In this document: in pieces, positions 53,058 through 62,661 of the stretch | Layout: the number at the start of each line of letters is the position of its first letter | How positions within the stretch are numbered: position 1 is the first letter of the stretch | Assembly: GCF_012275375.1 (NCBI RefSeq) | Contig: NZ_JAAZQJ010000006.1 | Span: 124,001-188,000, forward strand | From: Dyella sp. SG609 | Lineage (GTDB): Bacteria > Pseudomonadota > Gammaproteobacteria > Xanthomonadales > Rhodanobacteraceae | Length of the DNA stretch: 64,000 nucleotides | Reading direction: 5' to 3' | Notes under the pieces: generated by a model | The model's database searches: none | Told to the model about the DNA's origin: nothing | Seen by the model: only the letters and a program-made list of their open reading frames with translations | Translations under genes and position numbers: made by a program

Positions 53058-53900
53058 TCAGTTCGTACAGCGACCGAGACGCTGGCCCACTTGCACCACT
53101 TGCTGCGGCTGCAGCTGGTCGAATTCCGCCATGCCGTCGGGCAGCAGCAGGATCACCGTCGAACCCATGTTGAAGCGCGCCATCTCGGCGAAGCGCTCCA
53201 GCGAAATGTTCTGCCCGGCGAAGGACTTGCGGCGGATCGCCGGCGCGTACGGCGGAATCACCAAGCCGTCCCACACGGTGGCCACGGACGACACCAGGAT
53301 CGCTCCCACCATCACGGCGACGAACGGGCCGCGCTCGCTCTCGAAGTGGCAGACCAGGCGCTCGTTGCGCGCGAACAGGCGCGGGATCGCCTCCACCGCG
53401 AACGGCGCCACGCTGAAGATGCGCCCCGGCACGTGCACGGTTTCCTTCAGCGTGCCGGCCAGCGGCATGTGCACGCGGTGGTAGTCGCGCGGCGACAGAT
53501 AGATGGTGGCGAAGCGGCCGTTGCGGTACGGCGCGGCGGCGGCCTCGTCGCCCAGCAGTTCGGCGGCGGTGTATTCCTGGCCCTTGGCCTGGAAGATGCG
53601 CCCGTCCACGATGCGGCCGGACTGGCTGATGCGCCCGTCGGCGGGGCTCAGCAGGGCCTGCGGGTCGGCGTCGGCGCGGCGCGCGTCCGGCCGCAGCTTG
53701 CGGGTGAAGAAGGCATTGAAGTGCTGGTAGGCGAACGGATCGGGCTGGGCGGCCTGGGCCATGTCCACCTGATAGCGGCGCACGATCTGCCCGATCAGGA
53801 AGTTCTTCCACGGCACGAAGGTCCAGCGCGTGGCCCAATAGACCACCCGCGACAGCGCGCGATGGGGCAGGAGGTATTGCAGGAGCACTTTGAAAGTCAT
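53058..53900 (-). CDS. psd: Phosphatidylserine decarboxylase
   Basis: 280 residues; makes phosphatidylethanolamine at the inner membrane. It is a self-cleaving pyruvoyl enzyme: the cleavage site is Gly246-Ser247-Thr248 (FNMGSTVI), and the autoprocessing triad is completed by Asp88 (SPADGR) and His144 (HRVHMP). ATG 53900 is chosen because the family starts with a short hydrophobic helix (MTFKVLLQYLLPHRALSRVV); a longer frame runs into the heptamer array. Length is usual for the type I enzyme. Confidence 0.95.
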   Translation of the reverse strand: MTFKVLLQYLLPHRALSRVVYWATRWTFVPWKNFLIGQIVRRYQVDMAQAAQPDPFAYQHFNAFFTRKLRPDARRADADPQALLSPADGRISQSGRIVDGRIFQAKGQEYTAAELLGDEAAAAPYRNGRFATIYLSPRDYHRVHMPLAGTLKETVHVPGRIFSVAPFAVEAIPRLFARNERLVCHFESERGPFVAVMVGAILVSSVATVWDGLVIPPYAPAIRRKSFAGQNISLERFAEMARFNMGSTVILLLPDGMAEFDQLQPQQVVQVGQRLGRCTN

Positions 53901-53916
53901 CCGGCCAGTATATCGG

Positions 53917-54072
53917 GTAGGGAACGGGGAACAGGGAATGGGGAACAGGTGGGTTGACATGAACGCCGTGGCTGCGACGCTCTTGCCGTTCCCCGTTCCC
54001 CGTTCCCCGTTCCCCGTTCCCCGTTCCCCGTTCCCCGTTCCCCGTTCCCCGTTCCCCGTTCCCCGTTCCCCG
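53917..54072. repeat. Heptamer inverted-array repeat, family 2, copy E
   Basis: Left arm about four GGGAACG/GGGAATG units (53917-53948), core GGGTTGACATGAACGCC plus GGCTGCGACGCTCTTGCC (53952-53989), right arm about twelve GTTCCCC units (53990-54072). It lies between the divergent psd and prmB genes. Confidence 0.9.
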
Positions 54073-54116
54073 GCCCGCTATACTTCGCGATCCTCCAGCC
54101 GCAGACCCTGGCCGCC

Positions 54117-55040
54117 GTGACCGCCGAACTCGCCTCCATCATCGATTTCATCCGCTACGGCGCCAGCCGCTTCTCGGCCGCCGGGCTGACTTTCGGCCAC
54201 AGCCACGACAACCCGATCGACGAGGCCACCCACCTGGTGCTGGCCAGCCTGCACCTGCCGCCGGACATCCCGCCGGCCTACGGCGCCGGCAAGCTCACCG
54301 GCGAAGAGCGCGAGCGCGTGCTGGCGCTGATCGAGCGCCGCATCAACGAGCGCCTGCCGGTGGCCTACCTGGTCGGCGAAACCTGGTTCGCGGGGCTGAA
54401 GTTCAAGAGCGACCGCCGCGCCCTGGTGCCGCGCTCGCCGATCGCCGAGCTGATCGAATCCGGCTTCCAGCCGTGGCTGGAGCACCGCCACGTCGAGCGC
54501 GCGCTCGACCTGTGCACCGGCTCCGGCTGCATCGGCATCGCCATGGCCGAGTACAACCCGGACTGGCGGGTCGACATCGTCGACGTCAGCGACGACGCGC
54601 TGTCGCTGGCGCGCGAGAACATCGTGTTCCAGCACGTGGAAGGGCGCGTCGAGGCGGTGAAGTCCGACCTGTTCAACGGCGTGAAGGGCCGCGTCTACGA
54701 CCTGATCGTGTCCAACCCGCCCTATGTCACCGAAGCCGAATACGCCGCGCTGCCGGGCGAGTACAGCCACGAGCCCAAGCTCGGCCTGACCTCCGGCGAA
54801 GACGGCCTGGACCTGTGCCTGCGCATGCTGGACGAAGCGGCCGGATACCTGAGCGAGGACGGCCTGCTGATCGTCGAAGTGGGCGAGAGCGAGCACGCGC
54901 TGGTGGAGCTGCTGCCGGAAGTCCCGTTCGTGTGGATCGAGTTCAAGGTCGGCGCCATGGGCGTGTTCGCGCTGGAGCGCCGCGACCTGGTCGAGCACGC
55001 CGACGCCATCCGCGCCGCGGCGCGCGCCCGCCACGGCTGA
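54117..55040 (+). CDS. prmB: Ribosomal protein L3 N5-glutamine methyltransferase
   Basis: 307 residues. An N-terminal helical domain precedes a SAM-binding Rossmann fold with DLCTGSGCIGIAMA (131-144) and the glutamine-methylation motif NPPY at 200-203. It methylates a glutamine of ribosomal protein L3; PrmB is favoured over PrmC because of the spacing and the L3-type N terminus. The GTG start at 54117 gives the full N-terminal domain. Next to it is a GNAT gene after 3 bases. Confidence 0.93.
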   Translation: MTAELASIIDFIRYGASRFSAAGLTFGHSHDNPIDEATHLVLASLHLPPDIPPAYGAGKLTGEERERVLALIERRINERLPVAYLVGETWFAGLKFKSDRRALVPRSPIAELIESGFQPWLEHRHVERALDLCTGSGCIGIAMAEYNPDWRVDIVDVSDDALSLARENIVFQHVEGRVEAVKSDLFNGVKGRVYDLIVSNPPYVTEAEYAALPGEYSHEPKLGLTSGEDGLDLCLRMLDEAAGYLSEDGLLIVEVGESEHALVELLPEVPFVWIEFKVGAMGVFALERRDLVEHADAIRAAARARHG

Positions 55041-55043
55041 GCC

Positions 55044-55598
55044 GTGGACCTGCTGACGCCGCGCCTGCGCCTGGATGCCTTGGCCTCTGGCGACGCCGCG
55101 GCGCTGTATGCCTATCGCGGCGATCCCGAGGTGGCGCGCTACCAGGGCTGGCAGCCCGCCTCGCTGGATGAGGCGGCGGAATGGATCGAGGCGTTGGCCG
55201 CCGAACCCGCGCCGGGTCACTGGTGGCAGCGCGCCATCCGCCTGCGCGACAGCGGCGAGCTGATCGGCGACCTCGGCCTGGGCCTGGCCGCAGATGAGAA
55301 AGGCGGCGTGGAACTCGGCATCACCATCGCACCGCCCCATCAGGGCAGGGGCTATGCCGCCGAAGCGCTGCGCGCCGCGCTGGACTGGGCCTTCGCCCGC
55401 GGCGCCAACCGCGCCACCGCTTCGGTCGATCCGCGCAACACCGCCAGCGTGGCGCTGCTGTGCTCGCTGGGCATGCGCCAGGAAGCGCATTTCCGCGAAA
55501 GCTACTGGCTGCGCGGCGAGTGGGCGGACGACCTGGTGTTCGCCCTGCTGGCGCGCGAATGGCGCACCGGCGCAGACCCGGCGGCCCGTACACGCTAA
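55044..55598 (+). CDS. GNAT family N-acetyltransferase, RimJ/RimL-like
   Basis: 184 residues. The acetyl-CoA binding region is [19 protein letters not shown] with QGRGYA as motif A, and the C-terminal [20 protein letters not shown] is typical of the RimJ/L subfamily (TPRLRLDAL at the N terminus). It acetylates a protein or small-molecule amine of unknown identity. GTG start, 3 bases after prmB, so co-transcribed. Confidence 0.9.
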   Translation: MDLLTPRLRLDALASGDAAALYAYRGDPEVARYQGWQPASLDEAAEWIEALAAEPAPGHWWQRAIRLRDSGELIGDLGLGLAADEKGGVELGITIAPPHQGRGYAAEALRAALDWAFARGANRATASVDPRNTASVALLCSLGMRQEAHFRESYWLRGEWADDLVFALLAREWRTGADPAARTR

Positions 55599-55629
55599 GC
55601 TTGGCCGGTTAGCCCCCAGGAAAAGCCCC

Positions 55630-56718
55630 GTGTCCAGCAATTCCTTCGGCAAGATCTTCACCGTCACCACGTTCGGCGAGAGCCATGGCCCGGCCATCGG
55701 CTGCGTGATCGACGGCTGCCCGCCGGGGCTGCCGATCGAAGAGAGCGAATTCCGCGCCGACCTCGACCGCCGCGCTACCGGCAAGAGCCGCCACACCTCG
55801 CAGCGGCGCGAAGCGGACGAGGTGGAGATCCTCTCCGGCGTCTACGAAGGCCGCACCACCGGCACGCCGATCGCGCTGCTGATCCGCAATACCGACCAGC
55901 GCAGCAAGGACTACGGCGACATCGTCAGCACCTTCCGCCCCGGCCACGCCGACTACAGCTACTGGCAGAAGTACGGCATCCGCGATCCGCGCGGCGGCGG
56001 GCGCTCTTCGGCGCGCGAGACCACCATGCGCGTGGCCGCCGCGGTGATCGCCAAGAAATGGCTGGCCGAGCGCTACGGCGTGCGCGTGCGCGGCTATCTC
56101 GCGCAGCTGGGCGGCATCGCGCCGCAGGGTTTCGACTGGGACGCGGTGGAGCAGAACCCGTTCTTCTGGCCGCACGCGGCGCAGGTGCCCGAACTTGAGA
56201 AGACCATGGACGCGCTGCGCAAGTCCGGCGACTCCGTCGGCGCGCGCGTCAACGTGGTGGCCGAGGGCGTGCCGCCGGGCTGGGGCGAGCCGATCTACGG
56301 CAAGCTCGACGGCGACCTCGCCGCCGCCATGATGTCGATCAATGCGGTGAAGGGCGTGGAGATCGGCGACGGCTTCGCCGCGGTGGCCCAGCGCGGCAGC
56401 GAGCATCGCGACGAAATGAGCCCCGCCGGTTTCGCCTCGAACCATGCCGGCGGCATCCTCGGCGGCATCAGCACGGGGCAGGCGGTGACCGCTTCGATCG
56501 CGCTGAAACCGACGTCGAGCATTCTGATTCCCGGCCACAGCGTGAACCTGGCCGGCGAACCGGTCGAGGTGGTCACCAAGGGCCGCCACGATCCCTGCGT
56601 GGGCATCCGCGCCACGCCGATCGCCGAGGCCATGATGGCCCTGGTGCTGATGGACCACGCCTTGCGCCATCGCGCCCAGTGCGGCGACGTGGGCGAGGTG
56701 AGTCCGCGCCTGGCGTGA
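55630..56718 (+). CDS. aroC: Chorismate synthase
   Basis: 362 residues; converts 5-enolpyruvylshikimate-3-phosphate to chorismate with reduced FMN. The signature [18 protein letters not shown] is at 14-31, the phosphate-binding [19 protein letters not shown] follows, and the FMN region has [20 protein letters not shown]. The GTG at 55630 is preceded by AGGAAAA and gives the regular N terminus [19 protein letters not shown]. Confidence 0.97.
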   Translation: MSSNSFGKIFTVTTFGESHGPAIGCVIDGCPPGLPIEESEFRADLDRRATGKSRHTSQRREADEVEILSGVYEGRTTGTPIALLIRNTDQRSKDYGDIVSTFRPGHADYSYWQKYGIRDPRGGGRSSARETTMRVAAAVIAKKWLAERYGVRVRGYLAQLGGIAPQGFDWDAVEQNPFFWPHAAQVPELEKTMDALRKSGDSVGARVNVVAEGVPPGWGEPIYGKLDGDLAAAMMSINAVKGVEIGDGFAAVAQRGSEHRDEMSPAGFASNHAGGILGGISTGQAVTASIALKPTSSILIPGHSVNLAGEPVEVVTKGRHDPCVGIRATPIAEAMMALVLMDHALRHRAQCGDVGEVSPRLA

Positions 56719-56764
56719 GCGCGCTTTGCGTGCACCGCCGGCGCGGCAAGACTGATGTGAGTAC

Positions 56765-57769
56765 ATGAGCGCAAGACAGAAAGTGTGGGTGTCGCGCCCC
56801 TTGTTTCCGGAAGTGCTGGCGCGGCTGTCCGAATACGTCGACGTGCAGGCCGAGGCGATCGAGCGCCGGCATGCGCCGGAAGCGCTGCGCGAGCACCTGT
56901 CCGGCGTCGATGGGGCCATCATCGGCCTGGCCGACCCGGTGGGCGCGGCGGTGGTGGAAGGCAACCAGCGCCTGCGCGTGATCGCCAATCTGGCGGTGGG
57001 CTACAACAACCTCGACGTGCCGGCGCTGACCCGCGCCGGCATCCTCGCCTGCAACACCCCCGACGTGCTCAACGAGACCGTGGCCGACTACGCCTGGGCG
57101 CTGATGCTGGGCGCCGCGCGTCGCGTCGGCGCCGCCGAACGCTGGCTGCGCGCGGGGCAGTGGCAGGGCGGCATGCGCTTCGACGACTGGCTGGGCGTCG
57201 ACGTGCACGGCAAGACGCTGGGCATCCTGGGCATGGGCCGCATCGGCCAGGCCATCGCGCGCCGCGCGGCCGGCTTCGACATGCATGTGCTCTATCACAA
57301 CCGCTCGCGCCTGCCCGAGCCGGTGGAGCGCGAATGCCGCGCCAGCCCGGTCGACAAGGCCGAACTGCTGCGCCGCGCCGATCACCTGATCCTGGTGCTG
57401 CCGTATTCGCGCGAAAGCCACCACGCCGTCGGCGCGGCGGAACTCGCGCTGATGAAACCCACCGCGGTGCTGGTGAACGTGGCCCGCGGCGGCATCGTGG
57501 ACGACGCGGCGCTGGCCGCCGCGCTGCGCGAGGGGCGGCTGGCGGCCGCGGGGCTGGACGTGTTCGAGGGCGAGCCGGCGCTGCATGCGGACCTGCTGCG
57601 TCTCGAGAATGTCCTGCTCAGCCCGCATATCGCCAGCGCCAGCGCGGATACGCGCCGCGCCATGGCCGCCCTGGCCGCCGATAATGTGCTGGCCGCGCTG
57701 GGCCACGGACCGCGCGCCGGACGTCCGCCGGCGCCGCTCAATCCTGAAGTGATGAAACGTTGGTCCTAA
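56765..57769 (+). CDS. 2-hydroxyacid dehydrogenase (glyoxylate/hydroxypyruvate reductase type)
   Basis: 334 residues of the D-isomer-specific 2-hydroxyacid dehydrogenase family. The NAD(P)-binding motif is GILGMGRIGQAIA (around 157-169). The catalytic Arg is in NVARGGIVDDAAL, the Glu in LDVFEGEP, and the His in LLSPHIASAS. It probably reduces glyoxylate or hydroxypyruvate, or 2-ketogluconate; the precise substrate is not determined. It follows aroC after 46 bases. Confidence 0.9.
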   Translation: MSARQKVWVSRPLFPEVLARLSEYVDVQAEAIERRHAPEALREHLSGVDGAIIGLADPVGAAVVEGNQRLRVIANLAVGYNNLDVPALTRAGILACNTPDVLNETVADYAWALMLGAARRVGAAERWLRAGQWQGGMRFDDWLGVDVHGKTLGILGMGRIGQAIARRAAGFDMHVLYHNRSRLPEPVERECRASPVDKAELLRRADHLILVLPYSRESHHAVGAAELALMKPTAVLVNVARGGIVDDAALAAALREGRLAAAGLDVFEGEPALHADLLRLENVLLSPHIASASADTRRAMAALAADNVLAALGHGPRAGRPPAPLNPEVMKRWS

Positions 57770-57820
57770 AAAGCGGCTGTTTCAAAGCGTGATGCCATTC
57801 ACGCCCAGGCAGATCGCGTA

Positions 57821-57848
57821 TTGTTTTGCCCTCAACCCCGGCTAGATT
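57821..57848 (+). promoter_or_regulatory. Candidate promoter of asd
   Basis: TTGTTT (57821-57826), 16-base spacer, TAGATT (57843-57848), 66 bases upstream of asd. Confidence 0.45.
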
Positions 57849-57913
57849 TCCGTTGATGCGGATGTCGGCCCCGTTCGGACGGATCTCCGAGTCCCTCTAC
57901 TGAAACCTGGAAC

Positions 57914-58942
57914 ATGAGCAAGAAGAGCAGCTACAAGGTGGCGATGGTCGGCGCGACGGGCGCCGTGGGCGAAGCCCTGCTGGCTATCCTGGCGGAGCGC
58001 AAATTCCCGGTCGGCGAGCTGGTCCCGCTGGCCAGCGAGCGTTCGGCGGGCGGCAAAGTGGACTTCGCCGGCAAATCGGTCACCGTGCGCAATCTTGCGG
58101 ACTACGACTTCGCCGGCGTGGACATCGCCTTCTTCTCCGCCGGCGGTTCGGTCAGCCGCGAGCACGCGCCCCGCGCGGCGGCGGCCGGAGCGGTGGTGAT
58201 CGACAACACCTCGGAGTTCCGCTACCAGGACGACATCCCGCTGGTGGTGAGCGAAGTGAATCCGCACGCCATCGCGCAGTACACCAAGCGCGGCATCATC
58301 GCCAATCCGAACTGCTCGACCATGGGCATGCTGGTGGCGCTGGCGCCGATCCACCGCCAGGCCGGCATCACCCGCATCAACGTGGCCACCTACCAGTCGG
58401 TGTCCGGCGCGGGCCGCTCGGGCATGGAGGAACTGGGCCGGCAGACCGCGGCGCTGCTCAATTTCCAGGACGTGGAAAAGTCGAAGTTTCCCAAGCAGAT
58501 CGCCTTCAACGTGATCCCGCACATCGACGACTTCCAGGCCAACGGCTACACCAAGGAAGAAATGAAAATGGTCTGGGAGACCCGCAAGATCCTGGAAGAC
58601 GACACCATCCAGGTGAATCCCACCGCGGTGCGCGTGCCGGTGTTCTACGGGCATTCCGAGGCCGTGCACATCGAGACCCGCGACAAGATCACCGCCGAAC
58701 AGGCCCGCGCGCTGCTGGAAAAAGCCGAGGGCGTGGTGGTGCAGGACGAGCGCAAGGCCGGCGGCTATCCCACCCCGGTGGGCGACGTCGCGGGCAAGGA
58801 TCCGGTCTTCGTCGGCCGTATCCGCGAAGATATTTCTCACGAGCGCGGCCTGGACCTGTGGATCGTCTCGGACAACATCCGCAAGGGCGCGGCGCTGAAC
58901 GCGGTGCAGATCGCCGAACTGCTGATCGAGGAACATCTCTGA
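57914..58942 (+). CDS. asd: Aspartate-semialdehyde dehydrogenase
   Basis: 342 residues; reduces aspartyl phosphate to the semialdehyde, the branch point to lysine, methionine and threonine. GATGAVGE is at 13-20 for NADP, the catalytic Cys134 in NPNCSTMGM, and the C-terminal active-site His and Arg in VPVFYGHSEAVHIETR. The stop codon overlaps the next ATG by one base. Confidence 0.96.
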   Translation: MSKKSSYKVAMVGATGAVGEALLAILAERKFPVGELVPLASERSAGGKVDFAGKSVTVRNLADYDFAGVDIAFFSAGGSVSREHAPRAAAAGAVVIDNTSEFRYQDDIPLVVSEVNPHAIAQYTKRGIIANPNCSTMGMLVALAPIHRQAGITRINVATYQSVSGAGRSGMEELGRQTAALLNFQDVEKSKFPKQIAFNVIPHIDDFQANGYTKEEMKMVWETRKILEDDTIQVNPTAVRVPVFYGHSEAVHIETRDKITAEQARALLEKAEGVVVQDERKAGGYPTPVGDVAGKDPVFVGRIREDISHERGLDLWIVSDNIRKGAALNAVQIAELLIEEHL

Positions 58943-59238
58943 TGCAAACCCGCCTGACCAGCCTGGCGCTCTGCGCCGCATGCCTGGCGATGCCGGCCTG
59001 GGCCGGTCAGCAGGCGGGGACCGCGGCCCCCGCTCCCGCACCGAAGGCCGAGGCCGAGCACCGCGTCGCCAGCAAGAACGCCGAAGTGCAGCGCCTGCAG
59101 CACGACGTCGCCTCGCAGGAGGCCCAGAGCGAGCAGGCCGACCGCAGGATGGAGCAGCAGGACCGCGCCATCGCGGAGCTGCGCCAGCAGCTGGAAGCAC
59201 TGAAAAGCACCAAGGCCGCTCCCGGCCCGGGCCATTGA
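58942..59238 (+). CDS. Small exported coiled-coil protein
   Basis: 98 residues. A signal peptide spans about 1-21 (MQTRLTSLALCAACLAMPAWAG), then an Ala/Pro linker, then a coiled coil (about 45-90, NAEVQRLQHDVASQEAQSEQADRRMEQQDRAIAELRQQLEAL). It has no known family. Its start touches the asd stop codon. It is upstream of fimV and could be a periplasmic or cell-wall partner; this is speculation from position. Confidence 0.78.
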   Translation: MQTRLTSLALCAACLAMPAWAGQQAGTAAPAPAPKAEAEHRVASKNAEVQRLQHDVASQEAQSEQADRRMEQQDRAIAELRQQLEALKSTKAAPGPGH

Positions 59239-59260
59239 GCAAGACCCAATAAGCGGGACC

Positions 59261-59281
59261 GCTGCGAGAACCTCTCGCAGC
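59261..59281 (+). terminator. Hairpin after the asd operon
   Basis: 9-bp stem GCTGCGAGA / TCTCGCAGC with a 3-base loop, without a T-run, 22 bases after the stop codon of the small coiled-coil gene. Confidence 0.45.
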
Positions 59282-59421
59282 AATGCGTTGTAAATATCGG
59301 CCGCAACTATTGTTTGTGGGCCTTTTTCTAACTTAAAGTGTCGTCTTGTCGACGGAATCGCCGCCCAAGTGCGGCGATCCTTATATAAGAAACGTCACGG
59401 GGCAGTTCGGGGGAACACGCG

Positions 59422-61776
59422 ATGAATCGTTCGTTGAGACTGTCGGTGCTGCTGGCGCTGGCCTTAGGCAGCACCCAGGCCGCCGCGCTCGAACTGGGCC
59501 AGATCCAGGTCAAGTCGGCCTTGGGCCAGCCCTTGCTGGCCGAGATTCCGCTGAACCCGGAACATCCTTCCGAGCTGCAGAACCTGTCCGCCAAGCTCGC
59601 CTCCGGCGACGAATTCGCCAAGGCCGGCATCAGCGGCGCGCCGAACATCCCGCTGCAGTTCGCGGTGATCGACGGCGGCAACGGCCGCAAGGTGATCCGC
59701 ATCACCAGCGCCGCGCCGGTGAACGATCCCTACCTCGACCTGCTGGTCGAAGTGAGCAGCGCCACCGGCAAGAGCGTGCGCGAATTCGCCATCCTGCTCG
59801 ACCCGCCGAGCAGCCCCGGCGCCGCGCCCGCCACCCGCGCGCCCGCCGTCGCTTCGTCCTCCAGCAAGCCCGCGCGCCATGCCGCGCCGGCACCCGCCGC
59901 CGACGAGCAGCAGGCTGCCGCCAAGCCCGCGCCCGCCAAGCCGGCGCCGGCCGCCGCGCCGGCGCTGAAGAACGGCGAATACGGTCCGGTCGAGCGCGGC
60001 CAGACGCTGTCGTCCATCGCCAAGGACACCGCGCCGCAGGGCGTGGACATCAACCAGATGCTGCTGGCCCTCAAGCAGGCCAACCCGGATGCGTTCTACC
60101 GCGACAACATCAATGCGCTGAAGACCGGCGCCGTGCTGCGCGTGCCTTCCGCGCAGGACGCGCAGGCCATGGCGGTGGCCGCGGCCGCCGCCGAAGTGCG
60201 CCGCCAGAACGGCGACTGGAGCTCGGGCGCCGCGCGCACCGCCACCAGCGTGGCCGATGCCGGCACGCGCCCGGCCGCTTCCACCGCGCCGACCGCCGGC
60301 AAGGGCGAACCGTCCGACCGTCTCTCCCTGGTGCCCGCGAAGGACGGCGCGCAGGGCGCCGCCGGCGGCAGCGCCAAGGGCGACGGCAAGGACGCCAAGG
60401 CCGCGGCCGGCCTGCGCGAAGACCTGCTGCGCAGCAAGGAGGCGCTGGCCACCCTGGAACAGCAGGGCAACGAGCTGAAGTCGCGCCTGAAAGACCTGGA
60501 AGACATCAACCAGAAGAACACCAAGCTGCTGGCGCTGAAGGACAACGAGATCGCCGACCTGCAGCGCAAGCTGGCCGAAGCCCGCAAGGGCGCGCCGGCG
60601 GCCGCCGCCGAGGCCAAGCCGGCCGAAGCGAAGCCCGCCGTCGCCGAAGCGCCCAAGCCCGCCGCCGAGGCGCCCAAGTCCGCGCCCGCCGCCAGCGCAC
60701 CCAAGCCCGCCGACACGCTGGCCGTGACCCCGGCCGGCACCAGCTCCGCCCCGGCTTCCACCGGCAGCGCCGCCGCCACCGCCCCGGTGGCCAGCACGCC
60801 GGCCAAGCCGGAGAACAAGCCGGCGCCGAAGCCCGCCCCGGTGGCGCCGCCCGCGCCGGCCGAGGAAGAGCCCTGGTACATGCAGACCTGGGCGCTCGCC
60901 ACCGGCGCCGGCGCCGTGGTGCTGCTGCTCCTGGGCGCGCTGCTGGGCCGCCGCAAGAAGTCGGGCGATGCTCCGGCGCCGCGCTCCGCTTCGTCGCTGG
61001 CCGACCGCTTCGGCGCCGAACCGACCATCGGCGGCTCCGATCCGGACCAGGACGAACTGCTCGACCAGCTCGCCGAGCATCCGGACGACGTCGGCCTGCA
61101 CCTGGAACTGGTCAGCCTGTACTACAGCCGCCGCGACGTGGAGCACTTCGAAGCCGCCGCCGAAGCGATGCACGCGCACATCTCCAGCCCCGACCAGCCG
61201 GAATGGCTGGACGTGGTGTCGATGGGCGAGGACCTGGTCCCCGGCCATCCGCTGTTCTCGGGCGGCAACCCGCCGCCGCTGCCGCCGCAGAACGAGGACG
61301 AGCACGAGGCGCTGCACCAGTTCGACCTGGACCGCTACGCCGAGACCCAGCACGATGACATCCCGCCGATCCCGGCCGCTCCGCTGCCCCCGAAGAACCC
61401 CAAGGTCAGCGAGTACCACTTCGACTTCGACCTGACCCCGCGCCCGCTGGCCAACGCCGCGCCGGTAGCCGCCGAGCCGGAGCCGGTCGCCGCGCCGGAA
61501 CGCGAGCCGGTGTCCACCTGGCAGTTCGCCGACCTGGAAGACGAGATTCCGGCCGCGCCGGCGCACAGCCCGGTGGAAGACGATTTCGCCCACGCCGGCG
61601 ATGCGCACGAAGGCGGCTTCAACGACGACCCGGTCGACACCAAGCTGGACCTGGCCCGCGCCTACCTCGACATGGGCGACCCGGACGGCGCGCGCGCCAT
61701 GCTGGAAGAAGTGCTGCACGAAGGCACCCAGATGCAGAAGGACGTGGCGCAGAAGCTGCTCGACGGCATCCGCTGA
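59422..61776 (+). CDS. fimV: FimV family pilus assembly/polar protein
   Basis: 784 residues. The signal peptide is about 1-23 (MNRSLRLSVLLALALGSTQAAA), then the FimV N-terminal domain (LELGQIQVKSALGQPLLAEIPL), a LysM-like domain near 190-240 (YGPVERGQTLSSIAKDTAPQGVDINQ), a coiled coil (about 330-395) and a long Ala/Pro/Lys linker. One membrane helix is at about 490-512 (YMQTWALATGAGAVVLLLLGALLGRRKK), followed by a cytoplasmic TPR-like region with C-terminal DLARAYLDMGDPDGARAMLEEVL. It supports type IV pilus assembly and polar organisation. A TATATA at 59382-59387 may be a promoter. Confidence 0.94.
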   Translation: MNRSLRLSVLLALALGSTQAAALELGQIQVKSALGQPLLAEIPLNPEHPSELQNLSAKLASGDEFAKAGISGAPNIPLQFAVIDGGNGRKVIRITSAAPVNDPYLDLLVEVSSATGKSVREFAILLDPPSSPGAAPATRAPAVASSSSKPARHAAPAPAADEQQAAAKPAPAKPAPAAAPALKNGEYGPVERGQTLSSIAKDTAPQGVDINQMLLALKQANPDAFYRDNINALKTGAVLRVPSAQDAQAMAVAAAAAEVRRQNGDWSSGAARTATSVADAGTRPAASTAPTAGKGEPSDRLSLVPAKDGAQGAAGGSAKGDGKDAKAAAGLREDLLRSKEALATLEQQGNELKSRLKDLEDINQKNTKLLALKDNEIADLQRKLAEARKGAPAAAAEAKPAEAKPAVAEAPKPAAEAPKSAPAASAPKPADTLAVTPAGTSSAPASTGSAAATAPVASTPAKPENKPAPKPAPVAPPAPAEEEPWYMQTWALATGAGAVVLLLLGALLGRRKKSGDAPAPRSASSLADRFGAEPTIGGSDPDQDELLDQLAEHPDDVGLHLELVSLYYSRRDVEHFEAAAEAMHAHISSPDQPEWLDVVSMGEDLVPGHPLFSGGNPPPLPPQNEDEHEALHQFDLDRYAETQHDDIPPIPAAPLPPKNPKVSEYHFDFDLTPRPLANAAPVAAEPEPVAAPEREPVSTWQFADLEDEIPAAPAHSPVEDDFAHAGDAHEGGFNDDPVDTKLDLARAYLDMGDPDGARAMLEEVLHEGTQMQKDVAQKLLDGIR

Positions 61777-61799
61777 GTTCTCGCTGCAGGTGTTTTCTT

Positions 61800-61826
61800 A
61801 TCGGGCCGGCTATATGCCGGCCCGAT
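61800..61826 (+). terminator. Rho-independent terminator of fimV
   Basis: 11-bp stem ATCGGGCCGGC / GCCGGCCCGAT with a TATAT loop, followed by GTTTTTGG, 23 bases after the stop codon. Confidence 0.9.
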
Positions 61827-61893
61827 GTTTTTGGGGCTTGCCACAGGCGCGGGATGCTAACCTCGTCGGCCTTGCAGCTTCGCCTGGCTCCAC

Positions 61894-62661
61894 ATGCGCA
61901 TCGCCCTGGGCATCGAATACGACGGCACCGACTTTCTCGGCTGGCAGCGGCTGACCCACGGGGCCACCGTGCAGGGCGCGCTGGAGAAAGCCCTGTCGTT
62001 CGTGGCCGCGCATCCGGTCGAGGTGACCTGCGCCGGCCGCACCGACGCCGGCGTGCACGGCCGCTGCCAGGTGGTGCACTTCGACACCGAGGTGCAGCGC
62101 GATCCGCGCGGCTGGGTGCTCGGCGCCTGCGCCAACCTGCCGCGCAGCGTGGCGGTGCTGTGGGCGCAAACGGTGCCGGAAGATTTCCATGCGCGCTTCT
62201 CCGCACGCAGCCGCCGCTATCGCTACCGCATCCTCAACCGCCCCGTGCGCGCGGCGCTGGATGGGCGCTACGTGACCTGGGAGCGCCAGCCGCTGGATGC
62301 CGCGCGCATGCACGAGGCGGCGCAGGCGCTGATCGGCGAGCACGATTTCACCGCCTTCCGCGCGGTGTCCTGCCAAGCGGCGCATGCGCGGCGCGAAGTG
62401 CTGGCGGTGAGCGTGCGGCGCGAGCAGGAACAGGTGCTGGTGGAGATCGAAGCGAACGCGTTCCTGCATCACATGGTGCGCAATATCGTCGGCTCGCTGC
62501 TGCCGGTGGGGCGCGGCGAGCAGCCGGCGGCCTGGGTCGGCGAACTGCTGGCCGGGCGCAATCGCGAAGTGGCCGGGCCGACCGCGCCGTCCTCAGGCCT
62601 GACCTTCCTCGGGCCTCGCTACGAAGCGCACTGGGGCCTGCCGCCGGAGGTGAGCCAATGA
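61894..62661 (+). CDS. truA: tRNA pseudouridine synthase A
   Basis: 255 residues; modifies U38-40 in the anticodon stem-loop. The catalytic Asp51 is in [11 protein letters not shown], and [15 protein letters not shown] and HHMVRNIVG are conserved blocks of the family. ATG 61894 gives the normal length. It overlaps trpF by 4 bases; truA-trpF is the conserved order in Xanthomonadales. Confidence 0.96.
   Translation: MRIALGIEYDGTDFLGWQRLTHGATVQGALEKALSFVAAHPVEVTCAGRTDAGVHGRCQVVHFDTEVQRDPRGWVLGACANLPRSVAVLWAQTVPEDFHARFSARSRRYRYRILNRPVRAALDGRYVTWERQPLDAARMHEAAQALIGEHDFTAFRAVSCQAAHARREVLAVSVRREQEQVLVEIEANAFLHHMVRNIVGSLLPVGRGEQPAAWVGELLAGRNREVAGPTAPSSGLTFLGPRYEAHWGLPPEVSQ

Noticed and set aside
50686-54072. 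CRISPR array
   Set aside because: Units are 7 bases with no spacers and no cas genes; these are tandem arrays.
53890-54120. Open frame of repeated SPFPVPR units over copy E
   Set aside because: Same artefact of the heptamer array; it also overlaps the prmB start in another frame.
59464-61719. 751-residue minus-strand open frame over fimV
   Set aside because: Gly/Arg-rich shadow of the fimV Ala/Pro linker; no motifs and no start context.
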